Shown piece after piece: positions 17,365 through 26,780 of a stretch of DNA of 64,000 bases. Positions within the stretch are counted from its first letter, which is position 1. Every line of letters begins with the position of its first letter. The position numbers were made by a program, and so were the translations under genes. This stretch comes from UBA6016 sp041915365 (GTDB lineage Bacteria > Campylobacterota > Campylobacteria > Campylobacterales > UBA6016), in NCBI GenBank assembly GCA_041915365.1, contig JAYSBP010000010.1, positions 1 through 64,000 on the forward strand. The letters run 5' to 3'. The notes beneath the pieces were generated by a model that was not told the DNA's origin, did no database searches, and saw nothing but the letters and a program-made list of their open reading frames with translations.

Positions 17365-19195
17365 GCTAATCATCGGCACGGCTGGACACATAGACCATGG
17401 CAAAACGAGTATGGTGGCAGCCTTAACAGGATTTGACGGCGATGCCACGCCGGAGGAAAAAAGACGTGGGATTACGATAGAGCTTTCTTTTTCATCGATG
17501 CAAAACGGCGATACGGAAATATCATTCATAGACGTACCTGGGCATGAAAAATTAGTGAAGACAATGATAGGCGGCGCTTTTGGATTTGACTATGCCCTTA
17601 TCGTCGTCGATGCAAAAGAGGGCATCAAAGCGCAAACAAGAGAACATCTCTCGATACTAAATACGATAAAAGAGCTTGGAGTGTTGGCGGTCATAACAAA
17701 ATCCGACCTTGCGGACGAGACTACGCTACTACAAAGAGCGGACGAGATAAAAGAGCTATTTGACGAATATCATAATCTCAGACTGCTTGATTTGATGCGC
17801 TTTAGCACGAAAGATAATGAGTCGGCAAAAGCCCTCAAAAAAAGACTTTTTGAACTCAAAAAATACTCCTCCGATGCTAAAAGCCTAGCAAGGCTATACA
17901 TAGATAGGTGTTTTGCATTGCAAGGTGTCGGATGCGTAGTTACCGGAACGCTTCTTGGCGGTGAGGTAAAAACAAAAGATGCGCTTTTTATCGCACAGCT
18001 ACAAAAAAGTGTAAAAGTCCGCTCCCTCCAAACTCACGGTAAAGCTGTAGATATAGCTTTTGGCGGGCAGAGAACGGCTATAAATCTAAGCGATATTAGT
18101 CATACGGAGATAAAAAAAGGGATGCTCCTCACTCAAAAAGGGTTTTTGAGGGGTTTTAAGAGCATAGACGTGTTCATTAAACCCGTCAAAGGCGTAAAAA
18201 TAGAGCACTCCCAAGAGCTAGTAGCGTACTTTGGAACATACGCCGCAACCGCAAAAATACTGATAATAGATGAACTGGAGGATGGCTATTTGGCTAGCCT
18301 AAAATTCAAACACGACGTATACACGATATTTGACGAGCCGTTTGTACTCAGAAACCAATCTGATACGCTAGGCGGCGGCAATGTCGTATCTCCTGTCGCA
18401 GATCCACTCAAAAAACGTCAGAAGTTGGCTCTTTTTGACTCTCTAATAAAAAAAGATTTTGAGAGAGCTTTTGAGATTTTGCTAGATGCCCACAAGACAG
18501 GCTTTGGGCTTATCTGTGCAATACAGAGGTTTGGTATCACTCACAACGAGGCGCTTGCCATCTCTCTTAAAATGCAAAATGTCATCGTTGACGAGAAAGC
18601 TCTCGTAATCTATCCAAAAAGTGCTCTTTTGGGCTTGGAGACCGAGCTAAAAAAAATATACTCAAAAAACAAACTCGCTATGCTCTCTCCGGCCTCCGTC
18701 AAGTTCAGACTTCCATGGGCTAGCGAATACGTATCGGCCTTAGCTTTTGAGAGACTTGCGAATGACGGCTTTTTGATAAAAGATGGCGGTCTATATATGC
18801 TAAGTGGCAATAATGAAGCCGACCTAACTCAAAAACTATCTGAGAAAATATTGCATATCCTTGAAGATGAAACGCTAAGCCCGCCAGCTCCATACAATAT
18901 CTATGACGAACTAGATATAGACAGGCAAAGAGGTGATGAGATATTAAAGAGGTTATGCCATACGCATAAAGCGGTAAGGCTCTCGCACAATCATTTTATC
19001 GGTGGTATCGCACTATCAAAAGCGCTTGCAAAAATCAGAGAGATGATAAAAATAAAAGGCTTTGCAGATGTCGCAAGCGTGAAAGAGGGGCTAAGTATCA
19101 GCAGGAAATATGCGGTAAACTACCTAGAATATCTCGACAAATTCGATGACATAGAAAACGTAGAGCAACGCAGAACATTTAAAAAACAAAGCTAA
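17357..19195 (+). CDS. selB: selenocysteine-specific elongation factor
   Basis: GTPase that carries Sec-tRNA(Sec) to UGA codons marked by a SECIS hairpin. The 612 residues have an EF-Tu-like part with GHIDHGKTS, the Thr-containing switch region (RGITIELSF), DVPGHEKL and TKSD in order, then the beta-barrel domains. The C-terminal winged-helix repeats (about 400-612) bind the SECIS. It starts with TTG at 17357 inside the end of selA. This gene and the fdhA and selD UGA codons confirm that Sec decoding is active here. Confidence 0.97.
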   Translation: MDRLIIGTAGHIDHGKTSMVAALTGFDGDATPEEKRRGITIELSFSSMQNGDTEISFIDVPGHEKLVKTMIGGAFGFDYALIVVDAKEGIKAQTREHLSILNTIKELGVLAVITKSDLADETTLLQRADEIKELFDEYHNLRLLDLMRFSTKDNESAKALKKRLFELKKYSSDAKSLARLYIDRCFALQGVGCVVTGTLLGGEVKTKDALFIAQLQKSVKVRSLQTHGKAVDIAFGGQRTAINLSDISHTEIKKGMLLTQKGFLRGFKSIDVFIKPVKGVKIEHSQELVAYFGTYAATAKILIIDELEDGYLASLKFKHDVYTIFDEPFVLRNQSDTLGGGNVVSPVADPLKKRQKLALFDSLIKKDFERAFEILLDAHKTGFGLICAIQRFGITHNEALAISLKMQNVIVDEKALVIYPKSALLGLETELKKIYSKNKLAMLSPASVKFRLPWASEYVSALAFERLANDGFLIKDGGLYMLSGNNEADLTQKLSEKILHILEDETLSPPAPYNIYDELDIDRQRGDEILKRLCHTHKAVRLSHNHFIGGIALSKALAKIREMIKIKGFADVASVKEGLSISRKYAVNYLEYLDKFDDIENVEQRRTFKKQS

Positions 19196-19204
19196 GGGGG
19201 AAAA

Positions 19205-19786
19205 ATGAAAATAGATGCAAGAAATATGGAATGCCCAAAACCGGTACTACTAGCCAAAGAGGCTATTGAGTCTATCGGCGAGGAAGGCAGCTTTGAGATA
19301 CTACTAAACACGGAGGTATCGAAGGAGAATGTCCTTAGATTTTTAAAACAAAACGGTGTAGAGGCATCGTCAAAAACAGCAGACAACGGGGAATTCGTCA
19401 TAACTGCGGTCAAAGGATACTCTTGCGAAGTGCTAGCCCCAAAAAATAGCTCCAAAGTAGTATTTGTAAAAACGGACTACATAGGCGAGAGCGGCGAACT
19501 AGGTACAAAACTAATCAAAGGGTTTTTGTCGGCAATGCTTCATACAACACAAAAGCCGTCAAAAATCATCTTCGTAAATAGAGGCGTGATGCTAACCACA
19601 AAAGAGGAAAATAGCGACGTAATAAGCTCATTAAAAGAGCTTGAAAAATCTGGGGTAACCATACTCTCGTGTGGGGCTTGCCTAGAGTTTTACGGATTAA
19701 CGAACGAGCTAAAAGTAGGAGCGTCTGGAAATGCGCTAGATACGGTAGAATCTATGCTCTCTAGTGATTTGGTCGTCTCACTGTAA
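19205..19786 (+). CDS. yedF: selenium metabolism protein YedF (TusA + DsrE-like)
   Basis: Protein of 193 residues. The N-terminal TusA-like domain has the ECPKPVLLAKEAI motif with C10, the persulfide/selenide carrier residue; the C-terminal domain is DsrE/F-like with SCGACLEFYGL near residue 158. This is the architecture of YedF, a sulfurtransferase-like protein found with SelD in selenium-using bacteria and thought to deliver Se. It lies 9 nt after selB with a GGGGG-type site. Its stop overlaps by 9 nt the end of the convergent formate dehydrogenase-like gene. Confidence 0.9.
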   Translation: MKIDARNMECPKPVLLAKEAIESIGEEGSFEILLNTEVSKENVLRFLKQNGVEASSKTADNGEFVITAVKGYSCEVLAPKNSSKVVFVKTDYIGESGELGTKLIKGFLSAMLHTTQKPSKIIFVNRGVMLTTKEENSDVISSLKELEKSGVTILSCGACLEFYGLTNELKVGASGNALDTVESMLSSDLVVSL

Positions 19787-21844
19787 TAGTGAGACTTTTA
19801 CCGCTTTAAATCTCGATGTTTTTGTAATTTCATCGCCTTCATCGCCAAATAGATAATTTACTTTTGACTCCCTAAAGTGAAACGTAGTATATAGCGTCCC
19901 TTTTTTTATTGTTTTTGACTCTTTTGGCATTAGCGGCGCACTCTGCCCATACTCTGAGCGCAATATGACAGGCTTAGACATATCTAGTTTTTTTGCGTCC
20001 TCGTGACCCACAAGAAGTATATCTCTACTATACGAACTAAGCAGTTTTTCTACGCTTCTTGTTTGCGAGGCGTTGTTGTAATGAGCTATCGTCCGACCAG
20101 TAGTTAGCCAATATCCGCTGTCGCCCTCTAATATCTGCGCTATATGCCCTCTTGGTTTGTATCCCTCATAGTACGGCTTTGCTAGCCCATCTTCGGTACG
20201 AAACTTTTTCTCGTGCAGTCTTGGCGTATCCGCCCCTGTGGTAATTGGCCATTGAAGCCCATCTATATTTGCGGCAAGCTTCTCATACGTAGCTCCAGAG
20301 TATCTATCAATAACACTTCTGGCTTCATCCCAAAGCTCGTCTTGAGAGCCAAAGACAAGCCCCTCATCCAGCCTACTCGTAATCTCGTTTAACACTTCCC
20401 AATCATCCGGCAAATCACACTCTATGATGGGTTGCGACAGATGCAGTCTACGCTCAGCATTAGTATAAATCCCTTTTTTCTCATACGCCGACTTGACGCC
20501 AAATACCACATCCGCAACACCTGTCATATCTGCCTCTATGACTTCGTTTGTGACTATCATTTCAAAGTGTTGCATAGCATTTTTAACCACATTTAGGTTG
20601 GCATGAATATGCGATATATCTTCTCCGATATTTATAAGGGCTTTTATTTTGCCGTCAATCGCAGCGGCGAGAATATCTTGCGTCTTTAGACCTATCTCCA
20701 CAGGAGTCTGATAATCAGGAGCGTAGTACGGCAGACAACCCATATCGCAAGTGCCTTGCACGTTATTTTGACCACGAAGAGGCATAAGCCCAGCCCCCTC
20801 TTTGCCGACATTACCGGTTATAATTGCCAGATTTGCTACTGCGCTTACCGCCGCAGAGCCGTCTAGATGCTCCGTCACACCAAGCCCCCAGAGTATCATC
20901 GAACGGCTTTTTGCATACGTGCGAGCCACCTCTTTTATCTTTGTCGCAAGGCTCTCATATCCATCTACTTTGGCAAAAAAATCAGGATTTGCATACTCGT
21001 CGTCAAGTATCGCCGTTTTATATTCGTCAAACTCTCTCACTCTTTTTTTGACAAACTCTTTGTCATATAGCTTCTCTTTTAGGATGACATAGGCCATCAT
21101 ATTTAGCACGAGCAGATTTGCCTCATACGGAATAGTGAGCTGGAAATTAGCTTTTTTGCTTAGTTGAATCTCTCTTACGTCCATCACGGCTAGCGTAGTT
21201 CCGGCATTTGCGGCCTCTACGATTCTATTTGCGACTATCGGGTGAGCCTCTGTGGTATTCGAGCCTATCACTAGCAAAAACTCTGCTTTGTATATATCGT
21301 CAAAAGGGTTTGTAGCCGCCCCTTCCCCGACTGTACGCTTTAGTCCCGCCAGAGACGGTGAGTGGCACACTCTTGCGCAGTTGTCAATGTGCGGCGAACC
21401 TATCACTTTGCGCATAAATCGTTGAAAAGAGTAGCTACTCTCGCACGATGTCCTAGCCCCACCCACTCCAGCTATTGATTTTGCGCCGTATTTTTTTGTT
21501 ATCTCTTGTAGCTTTGCGGCTACGGCGTCATAGGCTTCAGCGTAAGAGATTACGAAATAATCATCACTTTTGGTTGAAGTTTGCGGATTTTTGTTTGCAA
21601 ATAAGGCTTTATTGGCCTCAAAAAAGCTCTTTTTTACCCTAGCCTCTTTAATACGCCTGTCGCTATAGAGGTATCTCCATCCCTCTTTACCCTTGATGCA
21701 CAGCTTCCCACGGCTCACTACCCCATTTTCTCTGGCATGTACTTTTTTGATTTCTCCGTCTTCAACCACGGCAACTATGTCACACCCGACACCGCAATAA
21801 GTGCATACGGAATCTATCGTCGTATGTTTTTTATGCAAGCTCAC
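19778..21844 (-). CDS. cysteine-type formate dehydrogenase / molybdopterin oxidoreductase
   Basis: Mo/W-bisMGD oxidoreductase of 688 residues without a signal peptide, so cytoplasmic. The N-terminal [4Fe-4S] ligands are C14, C17, C21 and C49. The active-site position has cysteine (C160, in ARVCHSPSLAG) where the fdhA product has selenocysteine. It resembles FdhF/FdhA-type catalytic subunits but has no partner subunit genes here. It is translationally coupled to the lytic transglycosylase and dnaE upstream (4-nt overlaps). It may act as a selenium-independent formate dehydrogenase or in a soluble complex; the substrate is inferred from the HSP motif only. Confidence 0.85.
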   Translation of the reverse strand: MSLHKKHTTIDSVCTYCGVGCDIVAVVEDGEIKKVHARENGVVSRGKLCIKGKEGWRYLYSDRRIKEARVKKSFFEANKALFANKNPQTSTKSDDYFVISYAEAYDAVAAKLQEITKKYGAKSIAGVGGARTSCESSYSFQRFMRKVIGSPHIDNCARVCHSPSLAGLKRTVGEGAATNPFDDIYKAEFLLVIGSNTTEAHPIVANRIVEAANAGTTLAVMDVREIQLSKKANFQLTIPYEANLLVLNMMAYVILKEKLYDKEFVKKRVREFDEYKTAILDDEYANPDFFAKVDGYESLATKIKEVARTYAKSRSMILWGLGVTEHLDGSAAVSAVANLAIITGNVGKEGAGLMPLRGQNNVQGTCDMGCLPYYAPDYQTPVEIGLKTQDILAAAIDGKIKALINIGEDISHIHANLNVVKNAMQHFEMIVTNEVIEADMTGVADVVFGVKSAYEKKGIYTNAERRLHLSQPIIECDLPDDWEVLNEITSRLDEGLVFGSQDELWDEARSVIDRYSGATYEKLAANIDGLQWPITTGADTPRLHEKKFRTEDGLAKPYYEGYKPRGHIAQILEGDSGYWLTTGRTIAHYNNASQTRSVEKLLSSYSRDILLVGHEDAKKLDMSKPVILRSEYGQSAPLMPKESKTIKKGTLYTTFHFRESKVNYLFGDEGDEITKTSRFKAVKVSLLQ

Positions 21845-22506
21845 TCCCCTTGTATTTCAATGCTTTTTTTAAAGCCTTTTTTTGCCTCAAGCACTTTTAC
21901 CACATACCTTCTCCCCTGCTCGCTTCGCATATCGTTCATCAAGCGTCTAAGCACCTCATCCGAACTTAAAGAGTTGATAACCCTTGCCGCCTCTATCTTA
22001 TCGTCGTGAAAAGTCCGTAGCACCGTTCCCGCCCCTGCATTATAAGAGGCTATCGTGCAATATTCCAGTTTATCGGCGTCCATTATGTCTTTTAGATATT
22101 TTTGGCGTAGTAGCTTTAAGTATGCCACACCCAGTTTGACATTTTGTCTAGGGTCAAAGAGGACATCCTCTTTTGGTAGTATCGTGCTTTGATACAGCGT
22201 AGCGTATATATCTTTGACGGCGGTATCCATCTTGAGCTGCATTACCCCTATGGCATTGGAGCTACTCACCGCTTTTGGGTTGAAATTGCTTTCCACTTTT
22301 GCTATAGCTTTTGCGAGAGCCACCTCAATACCACCCTCTATGGCGGCATCCTCTACCATTTTCTCTACCGTAGCGTCTTCCGCAGTTTTTCGCTCTATGG
22401 TCTCTATGATTTTCCCAGTATCAAAAGGCTCATCAGCCTTTATCAAAAACCCATTATCGGCGAATAACACAGGGGTCAAAGAGGCGAAAAACAAAATCTT
22501 TTTCAC
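21841..22506 (-). CDS. lytic transglycosylase (SLT domain)
   Basis: Periplasmic murein-cleaving enzyme of 221 residues. A short signal peptide (residues 1-16, cut after LFA) precedes the SLT domain; E72 in AKVESNFNPKAV is the catalytic acid, followed by AIGVMQLK and YNAGAGTVLR. This matches the single-domain Slt/MltC-like family. It overlaps dnaE by 4 nt upstream and the formate dehydrogenase-like gene by 4 nt downstream. No functional link between these three is obvious. Confidence 0.9.
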   Translation of the reverse strand: MKKILFFASLTPVLFADNGFLIKADEPFDTGKIIETIERKTAEDATVEKMVEDAAIEGGIEVALAKAIAKVESNFNPKAVSSSNAIGVMQLKMDTAVKDIYATLYQSTILPKEDVLFDPRQNVKLGVAYLKLLRQKYLKDIMDADKLEYCTIASYNAGAGTVLRTFHDDKIEAARVINSLSSDEVLRRLMNDMRSEQGRRYVVKVLEAKKGFKKSIEIQGE

Positions 22507-25500
22507 GCAGCATTTCCACTGTTTTGGCTGGCGGCAAAAGCGCTAAGTCTGCTCAAAAATTCATTTGAAATCATCATATTTGTATCGATAAGAACACTCT
22601 CTGTTTGACCTACTATCTTAAGCACAAGCCTCTTATCCCCTGGTGCAGCGGCGGCAAATTCCCTTATTTTGTCTATCAGCGAAGCATCTCTTTCTGGGCT
22701 TATCTCCACCACTAGATTTTCTACTTGTTTCGGAGGCTCCGGTTTTTTGATCTCTCTCTTAATATCTACTTTTTGTTTTTTAGCATCATCTAGCGAAAGT
22801 ATTTTTCTAGGGGTTATCCTCGTAAACTGCTCCGTCTTCATCACCGATACCGCAATAGCTATCGGCTCTTCAAGATTCATCTCTTCAAGTAGCTTCACAT
22901 GGTCTTCAAATATCATCAGCTCCACCGAGCCGTGCAAGTCCATGATAGTCAGAATGGAGAATTTACGGTTGTTTTTCTTGGATATTTTGTGAACTATCCC
23001 CTCTACTTTACCGATAATCATGGTATTTGAGCCATCCGCCAGCTCGTCAAGTTCGCTTGATAGTGTATAGTTGATACCGTCCAGCTTCTCTCTAAAGCTA
23101 TCTAGCGGATGCCCTGAGACATAAAATCCGAGCGTCTCTTTTTCAAACTCAAGTATCTCTTTTGCCTCGTATTCTGGGGTTGCAGATATACTTAGATTGA
23201 CCTTTGTCATCTCTTCGTCATCGCCAAATAGCGAACTTCCGGCATCTTTCTTTGCCCTGCCAGCTTCATGCGCCGCCTCCACGAGACTTTCAACTTGCAT
23301 TAGCAACGCCCGCCTAGAGTACCCGAAGCTATCCATGGAGCCGGACTTTATTAGGCTCTCAAGAACTTTTTTGTTGACTTTTTGGCTCTCTATCCGCCCC
23401 AGAAAGTCCGGTAAATCCACATACTCAGCAAGCCCTCGTTGCTCTAGTACGCTCTCCAAAGCCGCTGCACCAACCCCTTTAACCGCCCCAAGTCCAAAGA
23501 GTATCGCCTCGCCACCTTCATCGGTATGCGACGGTCTAAAGTCAATAGAGCTTTTGGCGACGCTTGGCGGCAATAGCGCTATCCCCATTCGCTTCATCTC
23601 ATCGATGTATTTGACTATTTTGTCGGTATTGTCCATCTCGCTTGTTAGAAGAGCCGCCATAAACGCCGTCGGATAATGAGCCTTCAGATATGCCGTACGA
23701 TAGGTAATCATCGCATATGCCGCAGAGTGAGACTTGTTGAAGCCGTATCCGGCAAATTTGAGGATGAGGTCGAACAAATCTTCCGCTTTTTTGCTATCAA
23801 GCCCCTGCTTTGCCGCCCCTTCGGCGAAATACGCTTTTTGCTCCTCGATATATTTGATATCTTTTTTACCCATACCTCTACGGACAAGGTCGGCTTGCCC
23901 AAGGGAGAAGCCGCCTATCTTTTGGACTATCTGCATGACCTGCTCTTGATAGACGATGACGCCGTATGTCGGCTCCAAAATCTCTTGTAGCTCGACAAAG
24001 CTATATTCGATAGCTTTTCGTCCATGCTTTCTCTCGATAAAGTCATCAAGCATCCCTGACTCCATCGGACCCGGTCGATAGAGAGCAAGTATCGCTATGA
24101 TATCCTCAAAGCTTGTCGGCTTCAGCCTCGTTACAAGATTTTGCATACCGTCTGATTCTATCTGAAATAGCCCTATCGTAGCACCGCTCTGAATAAGCTC
24201 AAAGACTTTGGGGTCATCCATCGGCATAGCGTTGAAGTCTATATCTACCCCGTAACTCTCTTTTACGATTTTTACGGCATTGTCCACCACCGTAAGGGTC
24301 TTTAGACCAAGGAAGTCGAACTTGATAAGGTCCACATCCTCAAGAAATCTTCCGTCGTACTGCGTCGCTATCGTCCCGACATTGCTTTTAAACAGCGGGG
24401 TTTTGTGCCATAGCTCTTCATTGGAAATTACAAGCCCCGCGGCGTGCGTGCCTGCATTTCGTTTTAGCCCCTCTAGCTTGACGGCAAACTCCCACATTTT
24501 TGCTATTTTCGGGTCAGAGTCTACGGCCTCTTTGATTTTCGGCTCTTGCTCGAACGCCTCTTTTAGCGTAATGCCCAGCTTTTCTGGGATGAGTTTTGCT
24601 ATTCTGTCCGCCTCGGCGTAGGCTATCCCCATAACCCTCGCGACATCGCGGATGACACCCTTGGCAAGGAGTGAGCCAAATGTAATAACCTGAGCCACAT
24701 TGAGCCGTCCATATGCCTGCGCCACATACTCAATGACCTCTTCCCGCCTCTCTTGGCAGAAGTCGGTATCAATATCGGGCATCGACACCCTCTCAGGGTT
24801 CAAAAATCTCTCAAACAGCAGATTGTAAGGGAGCGGGTCAATGTCGGTTATCTCCAGTGCAAACGCCACAAGGCTACCGGCGGCGCTTCCCCTGCCGGGC
24901 CCCACTGGAATACCGTTTTCCTTGGCGTATCTGATATAGTCCCAAACGATGAGCATATAGCCCGGAAATTTCATCTTGTTGATGACCTCTATCTCGACCT
25001 CTAGTCTGGCTCTGTATTCATCATGCTTGGCAGGGTCTATAAACTCTAGTCTTTTTACAAGCCCCTCTCTGGACTTGTAAGCAAAAAGCTCGTCATCACT
25101 GGCGAAAGCCTCTCCAGTCTCGGGGTTTGTCCAATCTTTCGTGAATTTGAAATTTGGCGGCGTAGGAGAGCCTAGCTTAATATCAAGAGCACATTTGTCC
25201 ACTATCTCTTGGGTGTTGATGAGAGCTTCTGGAACGTCGGCATATATTCGCTCCATCTGCTCCGAGGACTTGACAAAAAACTCATGCACCGAGTGCTTCA
25301 ATCTTTTCGGGTCATCTAGCGTCGTCTGCTGGGAGATGCACATAAAAGCCTCATGAGCCTCCGAGTCGTCAGGCTCCGTGTAGTGAGTGTCATTGGTGGC
25401 TATGAGCTTGATGCCAGTCTCCAAAGAGAGCCTGATGGTATCCTCGTCTATGACGTGCTGGTCCTCGATACCGTGCCTCATAATCTCTATATAAAAATCA

Positions 25501-26033
25501 TCGCCGAATATCTCACGGTACTCAAGCGCAACCCTCTTTGCCTCATCATAACCACCTGGGGTGAAGTGCTTGAAGTTTCTTTTTGTATTAACGTTGAGGT
25601 GTCTGGCGACCTCTCCGGCTAGGCAAGCGCTGGTACAGATGACCCCTTCGCTATGGGCTTTTAAAAGGGCTTTGTTGATTCTAGGGGCATAATAAAACCC
25701 TTCGAGATAAGCCTTCGAGGCTAGTATCATAAGGTTTTTGTAGCCTATTTCGTTTTTTGCTATTAGGCAGGCGTGGAAGCTTTGGACGTTTTTGTCGTCG
25801 ATATTTTCGCCGTTGTGGATATATGCTTCGATACCGACAAGAGGCTTTATTCCAGCTTTTTTGAGAGTCTTGTAGAAATGTATAGCGCCAAACATAGCGC
25901 CGTGGTCGGTGATAGCGCAAGCGGTAAATCCGAGTTCTGCGAGCTTTTTGGCAAGCGCCTCTACCTTATTCGCCCCATCAAGGAGCGAATACTCTGTATG
26001 TAAATGCAGATGAGTAAAGGGCAAACCGCTCAA
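22503..26033 (-). CDS. dnaE: DNA polymerase III alpha subunit
   Basis: Replicative DNA polymerase, 1176 residues. The PHP domain starts with FTHLHLHTEYSLLDG, the polymerase active site includes MPDIDTDFCQERR with two of the catalytic aspartates, and a helix-hairpin-helix, OB-fold and C-terminal domain follow. The start is TTG at 26033, with AAGG about 10 nt upstream, because the in-frame ATG region nearby ends in a stop. The length is complete and no disruption is seen. It is the first gene of a three-gene overlapping set with a lytic transglycosylase and a formate dehydrogenase-like enzyme. Confidence 0.97.
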   Translation of the reverse strand: MSGLPFTHLHLHTEYSLLDGANKVEALAKKLAELGFTACAITDHGAMFGAIHFYKTLKKAGIKPLVGIEAYIHNGENIDDKNVQSFHACLIAKNEIGYKNLMILASKAYLEGFYYAPRINKALLKAHSEGVICTSACLAGEVARHLNVNTKRNFKHFTPGGYDEAKRVALEYREIFGDDFYIEIMRHGIEDQHVIDEDTIRLSLETGIKLIATNDTHYTEPDDSEAHEAFMCISQQTTLDDPKRLKHSVHEFFVKSSEQMERIYADVPEALINTQEIVDKCALDIKLGSPTPPNFKFTKDWTNPETGEAFASDDELFAYKSREGLVKRLEFIDPAKHDEYRARLEVEIEVINKMKFPGYMLIVWDYIRYAKENGIPVGPGRGSAAGSLVAFALEITDIDPLPYNLLFERFLNPERVSMPDIDTDFCQERREEVIEYVAQAYGRLNVAQVITFGSLLAKGVIRDVARVMGIAYAEADRIAKLIPEKLGITLKEAFEQEPKIKEAVDSDPKIAKMWEFAVKLEGLKRNAGTHAAGLVISNEELWHKTPLFKSNVGTIATQYDGRFLEDVDLIKFDFLGLKTLTVVDNAVKIVKESYGVDIDFNAMPMDDPKVFELIQSGATIGLFQIESDGMQNLVTRLKPTSFEDIIAILALYRPGPMESGMLDDFIERKHGRKAIEYSFVELQEILEPTYGVIVYQEQVMQIVQKIGGFSLGQADLVRRGMGKKDIKYIEEQKAYFAEGAAKQGLDSKKAEDLFDLILKFAGYGFNKSHSAAYAMITYRTAYLKAHYPTAFMAALLTSEMDNTDKIVKYIDEMKRMGIALLPPSVAKSSIDFRPSHTDEGGEAILFGLGAVKGVGAAALESVLEQRGLAEYVDLPDFLGRIESQKVNKKVLESLIKSGSMDSFGYSRRALLMQVESLVEAAHEAGRAKKDAGSSLFGDDEEMTKVNLSISATPEYEAKEILEFEKETLGFYVSGHPLDSFREKLDGINYTLSSELDELADGSNTMIIGKVEGIVHKISKKNNRKFSILTIMDLHGSVELMIFEDHVKLLEEMNLEEPIAIAVSVMKTEQFTRITPRKILSLDDAKKQKVDIKREIKKPEPPKQVENLVVEISPERDASLIDKIREFAAAAPGDKRLVLKIVGQTESVLIDTNMMISNEFLSRLSAFAASQNSGNAA

Positions 26034-26100
26034 TTCATAGCCTTTTGGGTCATTTTTGTGATGAATTATACCCTAACATTTTTGAGCAATTTCAGGAAGA

Positions 26101-26252
26101 ATGAGTCATGTCGTATTTGAATAACATTAACTGACGAAGTCGATGATATTTTGTTTGAAGCTGTAGACAGACTATGTACTTTAATAGTTATGCACGTCCG
26201 AACTATCTATAAAAAAGAGCTAGACCTAGATGGCGGCCGAAATAAGCTATAA
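26101..26252 (+). pseudogene. possible frameshifted small gene in the dnaE upstream gap
   Basis: The 302-nt gap 26034-26335 is mostly non-coding. Within it, AGGAAGA precedes an ATG at 26101 that opens MSHVVFE and stops at once; a different frame (26121-26252) continues for about 40 codons with a peptide containing DEVDDILFEAVDRL and ends at TAA 26250-26252. One inserted base would join them. I do not recognise the product. It may be a decayed small gene or chance. Confidence 0.25.
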
Positions 26253-26269
26253 AAAACTAATCTTGTTTT

Positions 26270-26326
26270 CTTTGCGTTTACCGCCCGTTTTCCTCCAAAA
26301 TGTAAAATGGAGGCAAAAACGCAAAG
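26270..26326 (+). repeat. nested inverted repeat over the leader of the next gene
   Basis: CTTTGCGTTT (26270-26279) is a perfect inverted repeat of AAACGCAAAG (26317-26326). Inside it CCTCCA (26292-26297) pairs with TGGAGG (26308-26313). The outer right arm runs into the ribosome site (AAAGGAGA) of the gene starting at 26336, so the fold could hide or expose that site. Confidence 0.6.
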
Positions 26327-26335
26327 GAGACCCCC

Positions 26336-26731
26336 ATGAACTCTATCAATGCAGACTACACAACAGTCCAAATAAGCAGCTATGGACAGACATCATCCAC
26401 AACAAGCACCACATCTCAAGAAACAAGCAGCGAAACAACAGACACATCTTCTAGCACGCCAACAGACTCTGTAAAAATCTCATCTTCAGGACAAAAAATG
26501 GCAGCCTCAGGCGGTGCGTCATCATCTTCATCTAGCAGTAGCAGTACTTTGGAAAGTAGAATATCAGAGCTTGAAAAACAAATCGCAGAACTTGAAAAAG
26601 AGCTGTCATCGCTAAAAGGCAAGACCGATGACCAGTCTCAGAGAATGTCAGAGGCCAAAACCGCACAGCTCGCATACATGGAAACGGAGTTGGCAACACT
26701 AGAAGAAGAATCATCTAGCAACAGCAAATAA
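26336..26731 (+). CDS. Ser/Thr-rich coiled-coil protein (FlxA-like)
   Basis: Protein of 131 residues. The N-terminal 70 residues are very rich in Ser and Thr, including a run of nine Ser, and carry DSVKISSSGQKMA. The part after residue 70 is a heptad coiled coil (ESRISELEKQIAELEKEL) and it ends in an acidic tail. There is no signal peptide. It resembles FlxA-like proteins, which are associated with flagellar regulons, but the likeness is to composition and the coiled coil only. It has its own leader hairpin and terminator, so it is a single-gene unit. Confidence 0.6.
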   Translation: MNSINADYTTVQISSYGQTSSTTSTTSQETSSETTDTSSSTPTDSVKISSSGQKMAASGGASSSSSSSSSTLESRISELEKQIAELEKELSSLKGKTDDQSQRMSEAKTAQLAYMETELATLEEESSSNSK

Positions 26732-26735
26732 CATA

Positions 26736-26759
26736 ATAGACGGAAGCCATTCCGTCTAT
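26736..26759 (+). terminator. hairpin terminator after the coiled-coil protein
   Basis: Perfect 10-bp stem ATAGACGGAA/TTCCGTCTAT (26736-26745, 26750-26759) with GCCA loop, 5 nt after the stop codon. No long U-run follows, but it lies between convergent genes and may serve both. Confidence 0.6.
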
Positions 26760-26780
26760 AACCAAATCCGAAAATAATTT

